A DNA stretch of 21,869 nt from JAAYZX01 sp040770645. GTDB taxonomy: Bacteria > Actinomycetota > Thermoleophilia > RBG-16-64-13. The position numbers and the translations under genes are program-made. Shown piece by piece: positions 1-8,971 of this stretch. The notes under the pieces are model-generated. The model was not told where the DNA came from. It was given only the letters and a program-made list of their open reading frames with translations, and searched no databases. How positions within the stretch are numbered: position 1 is the stretch's first letter; each line of letters begins with the position of its first letter. The stretch lies in contig JAXGIS010000022.1 in assembly GCA_040770645.1 (NCBI GenBank), forward strand, positions 1-21,869, given 5' to 3'.

Positions 1-1388
1 GTCACCAACAAGACGGGCGGCCCCACCAGCAGGGCCAAGCCGAGAAGCAGGCCGGGCACTCCCGAGCCCGCCCCCAGGAGCATGAGGAGTTGATGGGGAT
101 CGCTGACCGCCACGTTGGGCTTCTGGAACACCATCTGCGGGGGCACCAGCGCCCGATAAGCCACCACGTAGGCTCCTTGACCCCAACCCGTGACGGGACG
201 GTCAAGGATGGCAGCGGCGCCTATGCGCCAGAACTCGAGGCGCGATTGGTCGCTCTCTGTCAAGGCACTCTCGCCATCTGTGGCTGCCTGCGCAGACGGT
301 GGGGCGACCGGACCCTGGGCCCGCGGGTTGTACACGAAGGCAAAGACGCCCACCACCACGGCCACCCCCACCACCACGGCCAGAGCCCGCCGGCGTCGGG
401 CCAGGACCAGGAACAGCGCCCCGACCGCCAGTCCCGCCCCCCAACCCAGATACCCGGCCCGGCTCACGGGGAGAACCACGCAAGCGATGCCCAAGACCGC
501 GCCCACTCCCAGCGCCCCTCGGACCCACCGCCGCAGATCGGCCCTGAGCAATGCCAGCCCTCCCACATACAAGGAGAGCAGGCTCAACCCGGCCAGGTTC
601 ACCGGGTTGCCGATGGTCCCCGTCATGCGACCCTGAGCCAAAAACACTTGGACCCCGTGCCAGGGTGGCCGGCCACCTGCCAGTTGCACCAGCGCCGATA
701 TGCCGGCCAGCACCAAAGAGAGCGCGCCTGCCAGGCCCACCAGGCTAATCGCCAAGCGGGTGGTGAGCAGGCGACGGCCCACGCAGAACAGCACCGCAGC
801 GGTGATCCACAACATGGCCCCGCCCCCGCGATTGAGCACGCCATACCACGCCAGGGCCCGCGTCTGGGAGAACACCACGCTGAGCACCTGCCAAAGGATA
901 AATGCTCCCGCCACGGCGTCCAGCCAATCCAACCGTATCGGAACCACGCCCAGGCGTGCGGATAGCAGCCACGTCAACACCAGGGCCACGGCCAGTGGGT
1001 AGAGGACGACCACCCGCGGCGTGAAGTACAGCGCGTAGACCTGGGAATCGTAGCCCACGCTCACCGCCAGCACGATGGCACCAGCCACTAAACCGCCGAC
1101 CCACTCCCACCAGGCGCCTCCAGTGCCGACACCGCGCCCGCCTCCGTGCTCAGGGACATTCGGGCGCCGGGACCCAGCCCCCACCCCTCCGCGCGGACCG
1201 CGGGTCGCAGACCCTGCCGACCGCGCGCCTTCGGCTGTGGAGCGCGATTTGGAGCCCGCTTTGGAGCCCGCTTTGAAGCCCGATTCTTTGGCGCCGATTC
1301 CAGGGGGCCCGGAACCACCGCCCGTCTGTCCGGCCGGTGGTGTCTTGGCCGCCTCGCCGCGCGGGCCACTCTTACCCTTCTTGCCCAT
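1..1388 (-). CDS. O-antigen ligase/polymerase-like membrane protein (3' end outside window)
   Basis: The frame is open from an ATG at 1388 to the left edge (462 codons seen, no stop). The first ~100 residues are Gly/Pro/Lys/Arg-rich and probably disordered, and include a short GSKA repeat. After that come many hydrophobic segments. The Wzy_C/WaaL family signature follows: a GTIGNPVNLAG stretch in a membrane helix, then an extracytoplasmic loop with RLEFWRIGAAAILDRPVTGWG and a DPHQLLMLL segment. Members join undecaprenyl-linked glycan repeats or transfer finished glycan to an acceptor, on the outer face of the membrane. It starts 17 bp after the SpoIID-SLH stop, so it is probably the distal gene of the envelope operon. 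No good ribosome site is visible; a TGA lies three codons upstream, so the start cannot move up. Polymerase versus ligase cannot be told from sequence. Confidence 0.82.
   Translation of the reverse strand, partial: MGKKGKSGPRGEAAKTPPAGQTGGGSGPPGIGAKESGFKAGSKAGSKSRSTAEGARSAGSATRGPRGGVGAGSRRPNVPEHGGGRGVGTGGAWWEWVGGLVAGAIVLAVSVGYDSQVYALYFTPRVVVLYPLAVALVLTWLLSARLGVVPIRLDWLDAVAGAFILWQVLSVVFSQTRALAWYGVLNRGGGAMLWITAAVLFCVGRRLLTTRLAISLVGLAGALSLVLAGISALVQLAGGRPPWHGVQVFLAQGRMTGTIGNPVNLAGLSLLSLYVGGLALLRADLRRWVRGALGVGAVLGIACVVLPVSRAGYLGWGAGLAVGALFLVLARRRRALAVVVGVAVVVGVFAFVYNPRAQGPVAPPSAQAATDGESALTESDQSRLEFWRIGAAAILDRPVTGWGQGAYVVAYRALVPPQMVFQKPNVAVSDPHQLLMLLGAGSGVPGLLLGLALLVGPPVLLV
1249..1284 (-). repeat. 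Three tandem 12-bp units coding for Gly-Ser-Lys-Ala-type repeats
   Basis: Two identical 12-bp units (1249-1260, 1261-1272) and a third with two changes (1273-1284) lie inside the disordered N-terminus of the O-antigen-ligase-like gene. They stay in frame and add basic GSK units to the cytoplasmic tail. Confidence 0.75.
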
Positions 1389-1405
1389 GATGACTCAGTA
1401 GCTTA

Positions 1406-3414
1406 CTACTTGGGCACATCAAGCGCCCGCGCCAAGACGGCGGCGGCGTGCATGCGCTTGAGGGGCTCGGCCGGGCGCAGATTGTATCTGCCGCTCCCCA
1501 CCGGTTCTTCATATCCCCGCAGCACATCCAGCGACTTCAGGTAGGCCGCGGCTTGTGAATGAGGGCTGTCGGCCGGCACATCGAGGAAGGCCGGCGAGCC
1601 GGGCGGCAACGCTGCCGCCGCTTCTCCCAGCCCCAGCGCCCGAACCATGACCGTGGCGAGTTCGTCACGCCGAATGGGCTCGTAGGGCTTGAAGCTGGTG
1701 GCGGTGACCCCGTGCATGAGGCCGGCCTTGTGGGCCGCCGCCACCCAATCGCTCTCATCGCCCAGCACCCCCGGCGCGGCGGGCACGTCCCAAAACGGCT
1801 GGCCGGGGACATCTACCACTGCAATGGGCGCATCCGGGAAACGGTGGTTCCATAGATTAACGGCAATCTTGGCGAACTGCCATCGCGTCAAAGAATCCTC
1901 GGGCTTGAACAGCTCATTGGGGTATCCACCCATGAGGCCGGCCAGAACCACTTTCTTGATCTCCGTGCCGTACATGGTGAGATCGTAGAACTCGCCCGAG
2001 GGGAGACTCGGGGGCCCTGTGACGGATAGGATGAGCGTAGATCGGATCTCGTCGTAGCCGAAGCAGCGCCGGAAAGCGTGGCCACCCACCACCGCGCTTC
2101 CGTTGCTGCCCGTGATACGAAGCCGGCTCACGTGGCTGTCGGCATCGGACGTGTCCCGAGCCATGATCTCGATCCGCGCCACGGTGCCCACGTTCACCGA
2201 CCGGCCGTTGATGTCGGTCATACCCCTGATTCGCGAAGAGAGCGCCTCCGCCGATATCCGATAAGTCCACGGATAGCCGGGCCCCCACGGATCGAGCCAA
2301 GTGGGCGGGCTCTGCAGGCTATAGGGATCGGGCTTGGCGACCAGATACGGGTAGCTGCCCGTCTCCCAGGCCGTGGTGTAGCCCCGGAGTGGGCCGAGAA
2401 GTACGTCACGGCGTACGAGCCACGATACTTGAGCACCAGGCCCGCCGTGTCGCGGGCGGCCTGCGGGATCCCCGGAAACCGAGTCTCGAAACAGTAGCCC
2501 CGGGTGAAGTAGCCCAAGTAGGCCTGGTCCCACTGGTTGTCGTGAATGAAATCGCGGCTCTGCAGCTCAGCCACGGCGTAGGTGCGGGCCGCCACCGCTT
2601 GAGCCTTGACCGCCTCCGGGGCATAAGCCCTACATCCGGGTTGGCCCCAATCGTACTCCACCTCGCCGATGCTCCCCAGATACTGCTCCATGAGTACGAT
2701 GTTGAACAGGTTCAGGCTGCCTGCCTGCGACGAGGGCACCACCCGCATGGCGCCCCAGTACTCGCGGGCTCCGGAGGTCACCCAGCCACCCGCGGTTCTG
2801 AGTTCCACCTTGACGCGGCCTTCGCGGGAAGTCGGTCGCACCTCTATCCAGTCGAACGGCCCCTTCTCCACGGCCGCGTCCCCCACGGCCACGTTCAGAT
2901 ATACCTTCCCATCCTTCGGAAAGACGTTGAAGAAGGCCCCCACGGGGATTTGCTCCGTGTGCTCGCCTGAGGAGTTCTTCTTCACGAGGGTGAAGGGGGT
3001 GACTACCGGAGCCAGATCGACCTGGCGGTAGTCCTGCGTGATGGTGGTGACACTGAGCCAGGGCTCGCTCGAGATCTTGACCTTCACGGTCACATCCTGC
3101 TCCGGCAGCGCTTCCAGCGTAGTGCCGGGGTAATAGAAGTCCAGGATCCAGCGATAGTCTTTGCCGTCCTGGGCCGCGCCCCACGCGCCCCACTGGCTCA
3201 TGCCCACGCCGCTACCCCAGCCCCGACCTTGGAACACGAAGTCGCCCGCCTGCGCAGCCGGCGGCGGCGCCACCATCAGAGCCGCCACCGCCACCACGGC
3301 CACCACCACGACATATACCGGGAGCATCACCCACCGCAGCGCGCGGCCACGGCCCGCACACAAGTGCCCGGCAGTATCCCCTTTGCCCCTATGTGCCCTT
3401 CCACGCTTCCGCAC
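1406..3414 (-). CDS. SpoIID/LytB-domain protein with C-terminal SLH domains, broken by one frameshift
   Basis: SpoIID-type proteins are lytic transglycosylases that cut peptidoglycan strands; SLH repeats tether proteins to pyruvylated wall polymer. The N-terminus has a basic stretch, a long hydrophobic helix and a likely signal cleavage after AAQA. Then come GRGWGSGVGMSQWGAWG, a mid-domain, the catalytic-region motif GSIGEVEYDW, and EAVKAQAVAARTYA. At YFSAHSG the frame is lost in a C run (2382-2385); adding one base joins it to GYTTAWETGSYPYLV in the next frame. The rest is the end of the SpoIID domain and about three SLH repeats (LMGGYPNELFKPEDSLTRW and similar), stopping with TAG at 1406. 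The restored protein is ~668 residues. I chose GTG 3414 because AGGGAGG sits 8 nt before it; ATG 3438 is possible but has poor spacing. The gene follows the amidase by 38 bp. The domain does not imply sporulation. Confidence 0.8.
2381..2386 (-). other. Frameshift site in the SpoIID-SLH gene
   Basis: On the coding strand, TCC GGG GCT ACA reads off-frame, while one extra G in the run gives Ser-Gly-Gly-Tyr-Thr, the usual continuation after the YFS motif in this family. Both sides are long, domain-bearing frames, so the missing base is well placed. It could be a homopolymer sequencing error or a true mutation. Confidence 0.8.
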
Positions 3415-3452
3415 GGCATCAGCCTCCCTGACGGCCATCCTCCATGGGCGTG

Positions 3453-5081
3453 CTACGTGAGGGGCACCAGTTCGACATCCCAACCCAGATGAGCCAACAC
3501 TCCCCGGGCGATCCCCCTGGCCGCTCGCTCCAGAAAGGCGGGGTCTTCCAGCAGCAGGCCTTCCGTGGGATGGTCCATGAACGCCACCTCCACCATCACC
3601 CCCGGCATCTGCGCCACATCGAGCACCCGCAGCGTCTTGCCGTACCAAGTCTTGGCCCCGCGATCGCGAAGGCCGACGGCGGCCACCAAGTGACGCTGAA
3701 TGGTCTGAGCCAGGGCTTTGCCCTCCACGGAGTAGTTCTTGTCGTCGGTGCCCCAGTAGAAGGTCTCGGTGCCGTTGGAATCCCCGTCATGGGCGTTGTT
3801 GTGGATCATGACCAGGATGGTGGCACCTGCTTCGTTGGCAATCTGGCCGCGGCGGGTGAGGTCCTCGGACAGCGTGGGCCCCACAGCCACATCCTCCGTG
3901 CGCGTCATGACCGTCTGCAGCCCCACACCACGGAGCAGCTCGTCCAGGCGTTTACCGATCTTGAGGTTGACGGTCTTCTCCTGCGTGCCCGTGAACGGGT
4001 TCACGGCTCCCGGATCCCAGCCCCCGTGTCCTGGGTCGATGGCCACCAAAGGCACGCCCCCGGGGTTGGTCGCTTCTCTCAACACGTCTATGACCACACG
4101 GTTGCCGTAGCCGGTCTTGGAGTCGGGGCCGAGAATGAAGACCTGGTAGCTGCTGTACTGGCGCAACTCCACCCGCACTATGACGGAGGGTGGGCGGTAC
4201 GAGCCCTGCGTGGCAGTGACACTGCCCACTTCTTTGGAGTTGACCGCCACAGAGAGCCCGGCGGCCGGTACGGTGGCCCAAGGAATGGTCACCTCCAGCG
4301 ACCCATCCTCCAAGAGCCGAGGCATCACCTCAGAAGGAGCAGTCGACAGATCGAGTACCACCCGGGTTTTGTCGGCATGATCGGCGCTCGCCCGGAAGCC
4401 CTGGCCCACCACCAAGTTACTCGTCTCAGCGCGGTACGCCATCAAAGCAGCCTGCGCCCGAGTCACCCCAGAGGTGGGATTAAGCCTGCCGGCGGCGTCA
4501 CCGTTGAGCAGACCTTTGGTCACCGCCAGGGCCACATATTTGCTCGCCTCCCCCGACACCCCATTGACGTCGGGGAAGCGACCCAGAGCCGCCTGTACCT
4601 GCGCACCACTAAGAGCTTTGGCCTGAGCCTCCCACCCCATGCTGCGCACCAAGATCACGGCCATGTGCTGTCGCTGAAGCGAGTCATAAGGCCGGAACTG
4701 CCCATCCGGGTAGCCGCCCACCCAGCCTTTGGTGGCGGCCGCCTCCACAAAGGCCGCGAAGGTGGAGTCCACATCGGCGAAACGACATGCGCTCGAGGCC
4801 GGCGCCACTCCCTGTTGAGCCACCACCATCTTGGCGGCTTGGCCCCTGGTCACGGGCTGTCCGGGACGGAAAGTGCCGTCTGAATATCCGGCCAGTACCT
4901 TGGCGGCCACCAGATACTGAACCGCTTCATCCTCCGCCGACGACTTGCCCACGTCACTGAACACCACCGCGCCGGCGAAACCGGGGAGCGCCAACAAGAG
5001 CATCAGGGCGGCGACCCCGGCCAAGATGAACCCGCCGAGAGTGCGCGCGGCTCCGCCGCTGTATCGGAAGCGAGTCTTCAT
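3453..5081 (-). CDS. N-acetylmuramoyl-L-alanine amidase (Amidase_3) with SLH and AMIN domains
   Basis: A zinc amidase that cuts the bond between MurNAc and the peptide stem, exported and tethered to the wall. In the 542-residue product: signal peptide with Lys/Arg start and hydrophobic core (1-38), three SLH repeats (about 41-90, 100-150, 169-217), an AMIN-like beta domain (about 222-335), and Amidase_3 (345-535). The catalytic set is complete: His352 in DPGHGG, Glu368, His427 in IHNNAH, and Glu498 in VEVAF. I chose ATG 5081, one base after the TAG of the upstream M23-SLH gene, since it gives a proper signal peptide; GTG 5120 would overlap that gene and add 13 residues. The frame is intact, unlike both neighbours. 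SLH repeats at the N-terminus contrast with the C-terminal ones in the two flanking hydrolases. Confidence 0.92.
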   Translation of the reverse strand: MKTRFRYSGGAARTLGGFILAGVAALMLLLALPGFAGAVVFSDVGKSSAEDEAVQYLVAAKVLAGYSDGTFRPGQPVTRGQAAKMVVAQQGVAPASSACRFADVDSTFAAFVEAAATKGWVGGYPDGQFRPYDSLQRQHMAVILVRSMGWEAQAKALSGAQVQAALGRFPDVNGVSGEASKYVALAVTKGLLNGDAAGRLNPTSGVTRAQAALMAYRAETSNLVVGQGFRASADHADKTRVVLDLSTAPSEVMPRLLEDGSLEVTIPWATVPAAGLSVAVNSKEVGSVTATQGSYRPPSVIVRVELRQYSSYQVFILGPDSKTGYGNRVVIDVLREATNPGGVPLVAIDPGHGGWDPGAVNPFTGTQEKTVNLKIGKRLDELLRGVGLQTVMTRTEDVAVGPTLSEDLTRRGQIANEAGATILVMIHNNAHDGDSNGTETFYWGTDDKNYSVEGKALAQTIQRHLVAAVGLRDRGAKTWYGKTLRVLDVAQMPGVMVEVAFMDHPTEGLLLEDPAFLERAARGIARGVLAHLGWDVELVPLT

Positions 5082-5082
5082 G

Positions 5083-6500
5083 CTACGAGCCGGCCGCGTT
5101 GCGGTGGAGTCGAAGCGCACGGGCGAGCACCGCGGCCGCCTGGCAACGTTCGGCTTTGGACTCGGGGAGGAACACGCCGTTGGAGTAGCCGTTCACAATC
5201 TGCAGACCCGCAGCGCGCAACACCTCCGCCCACGCCCAGTGGGAGGCGGGAATATCGCTGAAGGAAAGCGTTCGCGACGGCTGAGGCGGCACTGAGCCTT
5301 CCCCGGCCACAGCGTCGAGGGCACGGCAGATCATGACCGCCATCTGCGCACGGGTGATGAGCGACTCCGGGGCGAATCGCGTCCCATCCACCCCTCTCAC
5401 CAGCCCGGCCGTTGCGGCCGCTTGTATCTCACGGTAGCCCCAATAGGAGGGCTTGACATCGGTGAAGACCTGCCGGCCTCCGCCTGCCCCCTGCAGTTGC
5501 TCAGCCAGGAAGGCACGCGCCAGCAATGCAGTGAACTGCGCACGGGTGATAGTGGCGTACGGGTTGAAAGTCCCGTCGGAGCCGCCCTTGACAATTCCGG
5601 CGGCGTACAACAACTCGATGTCGGGGTAGAACCAATCGCTGCGCGAGACATCGCGGAAGTGGAGCATGCCCGGGTCGAGCTGGCCTCCGGGAGGGCGCCT
5701 GGTCGTGGTAGTGGTACCCGCCGTGGTAGTGGTGGTGGGAGCCGTAACGGTGGTACCCGAGCCTCCCGTGGTGGTGGTCGTACCCGGGACGATGGGTCCT
5801 CCGCCGGAAGCGATCCACTCATCGTAGGTGGGCGCGGCCCGGAGGCTCCAGTAAGGATTCACCGCGTGCGCGCCGCCGCTCGCCCATCGCCCGATGTGGA
5901 TCTCGAAATGGAGATGGGGTATGGAGTCCTCGGCATTACCGCTGTCGCCGGTGTAGGCAATAACCTGTCCCGCCTGCACACGTGAACCATTGGTCAACCC
6001 GGGCGCATATGCGTTCTCCGGCCCACCTCGGCCGTCGTCGGTCCAGGGGTTCCCAGGAGTGTCGTTGTTCAAGTGCACGTAGAAGTAGTCATTACCGTCG
6101 TCCCCCCGCAGAAGCAGGTAGTACTCGGGATAAGGATTAACGGTGGAGAGCTTGCCGGTGAGAGTTCATCCAATCCAGGGTGCCGGACACCACGGCCACT
6201 ACCGGCGTCCCTTGGGCGCCAGGATGTCGTTCCCTTGTGAAGATGGCCGGTGCGGGGTGCACCCCAATCGTCCTTCCAGTCACGACGCTCGAGGAAGGGA
6301 AAGAGGATGGGGACGATCACCCGGTCGCCGCTGGAACTGGTGGTAGCCGAGTTGGCCAAGCCGGCCATGCCCGGAACGAGCAGCCCAACCATGAGCGCCA
6401 GCAGCACCACCACAGCGACTCTGCTGAGTCCTACCCGACCGAACCGATCCAGACAGGTAGGCGGAGTCTGTTCCCTTGCCTGCGTCATATGGGACATCAT
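5083..6500 (-). pseudogene. M23 peptidase-SLH protein, disrupted by three frame breaks
   Basis: Family M23 endopeptidases cut peptide crosslinks of peptidoglycan. The first frame (ATG 6500) gives a signal peptide (hydrophobic core LSRVAVVVLLALMVGLLV) and the start of the M23 fold up to HLHKG. The last frame gives the second zinc motif HLHFEIH, a Thr-rich linker, and three SLH repeats ending at TAG 5083. Between 6130 and 6240 the protein can be followed only by switching frame: HKG|NDILAPKG|TPVVAVVSGTLDWMN|LTGKLSTVNPYPEYY. Breaks lie near 6231-6234 and 6209-6211 (short C runs, one base missing each) and somewhere in 6155-6170. Restored length is ~470 residues, normal for the architecture. As read the gene makes no working peptidase. 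Sequence error is a serious alternative to real decay. Confidence 0.78.
5695..5795 (-). repeat. Low-complexity Thr-rich linker coding tract
   Basis: This stretch codes for runs of five threonines separated by Gly, Val, Ala and Pro, between the M23 domain and the SLH repeats. Such linkers in exported wall proteins are flexible and often O-glycosylated. The DNA is a degenerate run of Thr codons. Confidence 0.8.
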
Positions 6501-6756
6501 CTACGTCAGGTTCGCCACGATAGGGCCCAAATCCTGCCGGAGCCCGAGCACGCCCCCGACTCCGACCAGCTCAGATGGTCGCGCTCGAGTGCGAAGGGGA
6601 GCATATCAGAGGCGCGACACTCTGCACACCTAAGAAAACGATCAGGCCGCACTCCGGGTTGCGCAGGCCAAATGACCCCGTGAGCCGACGCGATGCAACG
6701 AGGCACAGAAGGCGTCGGCGCGCGGCCCGCCCTCGGCGCGCGGCCGGATGGTCGCC
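6501..6756. other. Intergenic gap between csaB and the M23-SLH gene, with a weak promoter candidate
   Basis: This 256-bp gap is the largest between genes inside the minus-strand envelope run. On the minus strand an extended -10 (TGA-TATGCT, at 6600-6608) lies about 100 bp before the M23 start; its -35 (TGTGCA, 17 bp away) is poor. A short inverted repeat (6607-6611 with 6620-6624) falls in the spacer. A 13-bp direct repeat (6715-6727, 6733-6745) lies just after the csaB stop. No convincing terminator, riboswitch or small gene is seen. The gap suggests the SLH hydrolases may be transcribed separately. Confidence 0.35.
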
Positions 6757-7914
6757 TCAGAGGCGCCCGGCCCGCGCCAGACCGACGGCCAGTTGCGCCG
6801 TGCGGCCGGCCGCCTCGCGCAGCGGAGCCACCGCCCGCTCCAAGCGGCGGCGGCGCAGCGCGTTGTGAGTCACCGACTCCCTCAGCAGCGACTCAAGTCG
6901 CCGACCCCCCGCCTCTGTCTCCAACTCATCCGCAGTGACCACATACTCCCCCTGCCCGGTCTGCCGTGCAAAGGAACTCACCTTGGGATCATAGGCGATG
7001 GCGGCGGCGGGGGTCCCCGCCGCCGCAGCCAGAATGCCCGAATGGAGCCGCATGGTCACGGCCACGTCGGCTTCGCGTAGCAACCCGGCCAGCAAGGATG
7101 GATCATCCACGTTGTGGGCGTCGAACGATCTCCCCGCCAATCGTGGATGAGCAGCGAGCTCCCGGCACAAGGGGCCGTCCGTTCTCTCTGGAAGGGAAGG
7201 AACACTATATAATGGCCCAGGCCGTCCGCCACACGCGCCAGCGCTTCCACCAACTGCGTTCTGTACCCGAGACGATCAAGCCATGGGCGCGGACACACGG
7301 CAATCAGCCGCCTGTCGACCAGCACCGCCCCCGCGCCAGCACTTCGCGCGCCCTCTCCTGCGAACAGGGAGCGAGCGCGTAGGCAGGATCCGGCACCACC
7401 ATCTGCACACCGGACCGCACTCCCACATCGGCCGCCAGCGCAGCCGCTTCACGGTCACGCCACGCCACCACCTGGCTCGCCGAACCCAACACCCGCACCG
7501 CCACACGGGCGCTTCTGGTGTGCAGGGCCCAAGGCCCTGCGCATACCACATAACCGGTTTGCCCATCGTGCGGGCAATCCCCACTATGGCCAGGAAAGGG
7601 GATGGGCCGCAGCTTCCCCGCCCGAAACAGAAAGTGCCTCCCGTAGAGCGCAAAGTCGGCCTCGTGCAGCATGCTGCCCCCACCACTGATGACCAAATCC
7701 GCCCACGCCACGGCCATCCCCAGAGTCCGAGGGTCGCGCAGGGTGGTGGGGAGTGCCTCCACTGCGTGGCGGCGCCGAGTGTCGTCGGGATCGAAAGACA
7801 GCACACGGAACTCAGCCCCCTCATCGCGCCGGCCGATCTCCTGCAGGATACCGGCAGTATGGCCTCATCCCCCGCGTTGCCTTCCCCGTAGTAGCCGCTG
7901 ATGAGGTACTTCAT
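6757..7914 (-). pseudogene. csaB: CsaB-type polysaccharide pyruvyltransferase, five frame breaks as read
   Basis: CsaB transfers a pyruvyl group from PEP to ManNAc of the secondary wall polymer, making the ligand of SLH domains. The start is ATG 7914 (MKYLISGYYGEGNAGDEAIL) with GAGGAGGG 10 nt upstream. Family landmarks follow in switching frames: GILQEIGRRDEGAEFRVLSF, DLVISGGGSML, LAIVGIARTMGKPVMWYAQG, VVAWRDREAAALAADVGV, PDPAYAL, RRLIAVCPRPW, and the conserved C-terminal segment VAVTMRLHSGILAAAAGTP. Breaks lie near 7851-7856, 7595-7597, 7525-7527, 7328-7332 and 7178-7186, several in runs of identical bases. Total span (~385 codons) is normal for the family and no segment seems lost, which favours small indels over ageing decay. 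It stops at TGA 6757 and follows the WecG/TagA domain by 16 bp. Family call is secure; functionality is not. Confidence 0.82.
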
Positions 7915-7930
7915 CCCGCCCAAGCCCTCC

Positions 7931-8971
7931 TCACCGAGAGCGTGTGCTCCGCCCCTGCTCGTACTCGGCGTTCCGCGTGACGTAGCGCACGAACTTCGCC
8001 AAGGCCACTTGGCGCCCGGCGCGACGTGGGTTGGACACCAACCTCCACAACCACTCCACGTTGCAGCGACGGGTCCAGGCGGGGGCCGCCTCACTGCGCC
8101 CGACCACACATCGAAGCTGCCGCCGATGCCGAGGGCCACACGCACCCCCAACGCAGCACGGTGGCGCGCCATGAAAGCCTCCTGCTTGGGAGCGCCCATG
8201 GCGACCAGGAGAATGTGGGCGCCCGCCGCCCTCACCTGGTCCACCACCTCCAGCTCATCATCCGTTGAGAAGTAGCCGTGATGCGTGCCTGCCACGCGCA
8301 GGCCCGGGTTGGCCTCCGCCTGCCGGTGTGCCGCCTCTTCGGCGATGCCGGGAGCCGCCCCCAGGAAGTAGACTGAGAGGCCCTCCTCCGCGGCGCGGGT
8401 CAGCACCCGCTCCGCCAGCTCTATGCCGGGCACGCGCTCCAACCCGCTCACTCCCTGCTGCCCGGCCGCCCACACCGCACCCACACCGTCCGGGTAACGT
8501 AGATCCGCCTCCAACATAGCCTCAGCCGCTACCGGATCCCGCTGTGCACGGACGGCCAGTTCGGGGTTGAACGACACGGCCAGGCGGGCCTCCTTGTTTG
8601 GGGGATCGCTGCGGGCCGCGTTCATAACCCAGTTCGCAGCTTCCTCCAGACTCACCAACTCGAGCGGGAGACCGAGCACCTCGATGCGGGGCGGGGACAC
8701 GTCCGCGGCGGTACTCCACGCCGTGGCGGCAACACCCGGCACACCCGGCCCCGCGGTAACAGCCTCCGCTCCCGCGGCCGGGCCCGCGCCCGCTGTTGCC
8801 GTGGTGGCCGCCCCCCTCCGCGCCTGGCCCCAATGGCGATAGGGAACCAGGTCCGGAGATATGCCGGCCGCAGCATCCTCATAGATCTCCACGAAGCGCT
8901 CTGCCGCCTTCAAGTGCGAGTGGTTGGCCACCACGTACTCCCGGGCGGCCTCGGCGAGGCCCTCGCCGAGG
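7931..8971 (-). CDS. WecG/TagA/CpsF glycosyltransferase domain, C-terminal half of a fusion, one frameshift
   Basis: The family transfers ManNAc (or ManNAcA) from UDP-sugar to GlcNAc-PP-undecaprenol, the second step of wall-polymer assembly. Motifs in order: RIEVLGLPLELVSLEEAANW, SFNPELAVRAQRDP, LRYPDGVGAVWAA with the catalytic-type Asp, VPGIELAERVL, VYFLGAAPGIAEEAA, GTHHGYF, LLVAMGAPKQEAF, and GIGGSFDVWSGAVRR. At 8086-8087 one base is missing; in the next frame the protein continues APAWTRRCNVEWLWRLVSNP and ends at TGA 7931, a normal family end. The frame is open leftwards from the end of the GT4 domain through a ~45-residue Ala/Gly/Thr-rich linker. The three frames I read across the linker (8692-8880) have no stop codon, so the fusion does not depend on the frameshifts. 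No clear internal ribosome site precedes this domain. Confidence 0.82.

Noticed and set aside
3444..4883. 479-codon plus-strand frame opposite the amidase
   Set aside because: Antisense shadow in GC-rich DNA; the translation is His/Arg/Gly-rich without motifs, while the opposite strand encodes a full amidase.
6715..6745. 13-bp direct repeats after the csaB stop
   Set aside because: Composed of G and C almost entirely, in a region where such repeats arise easily; no third copy and no link to a gene.
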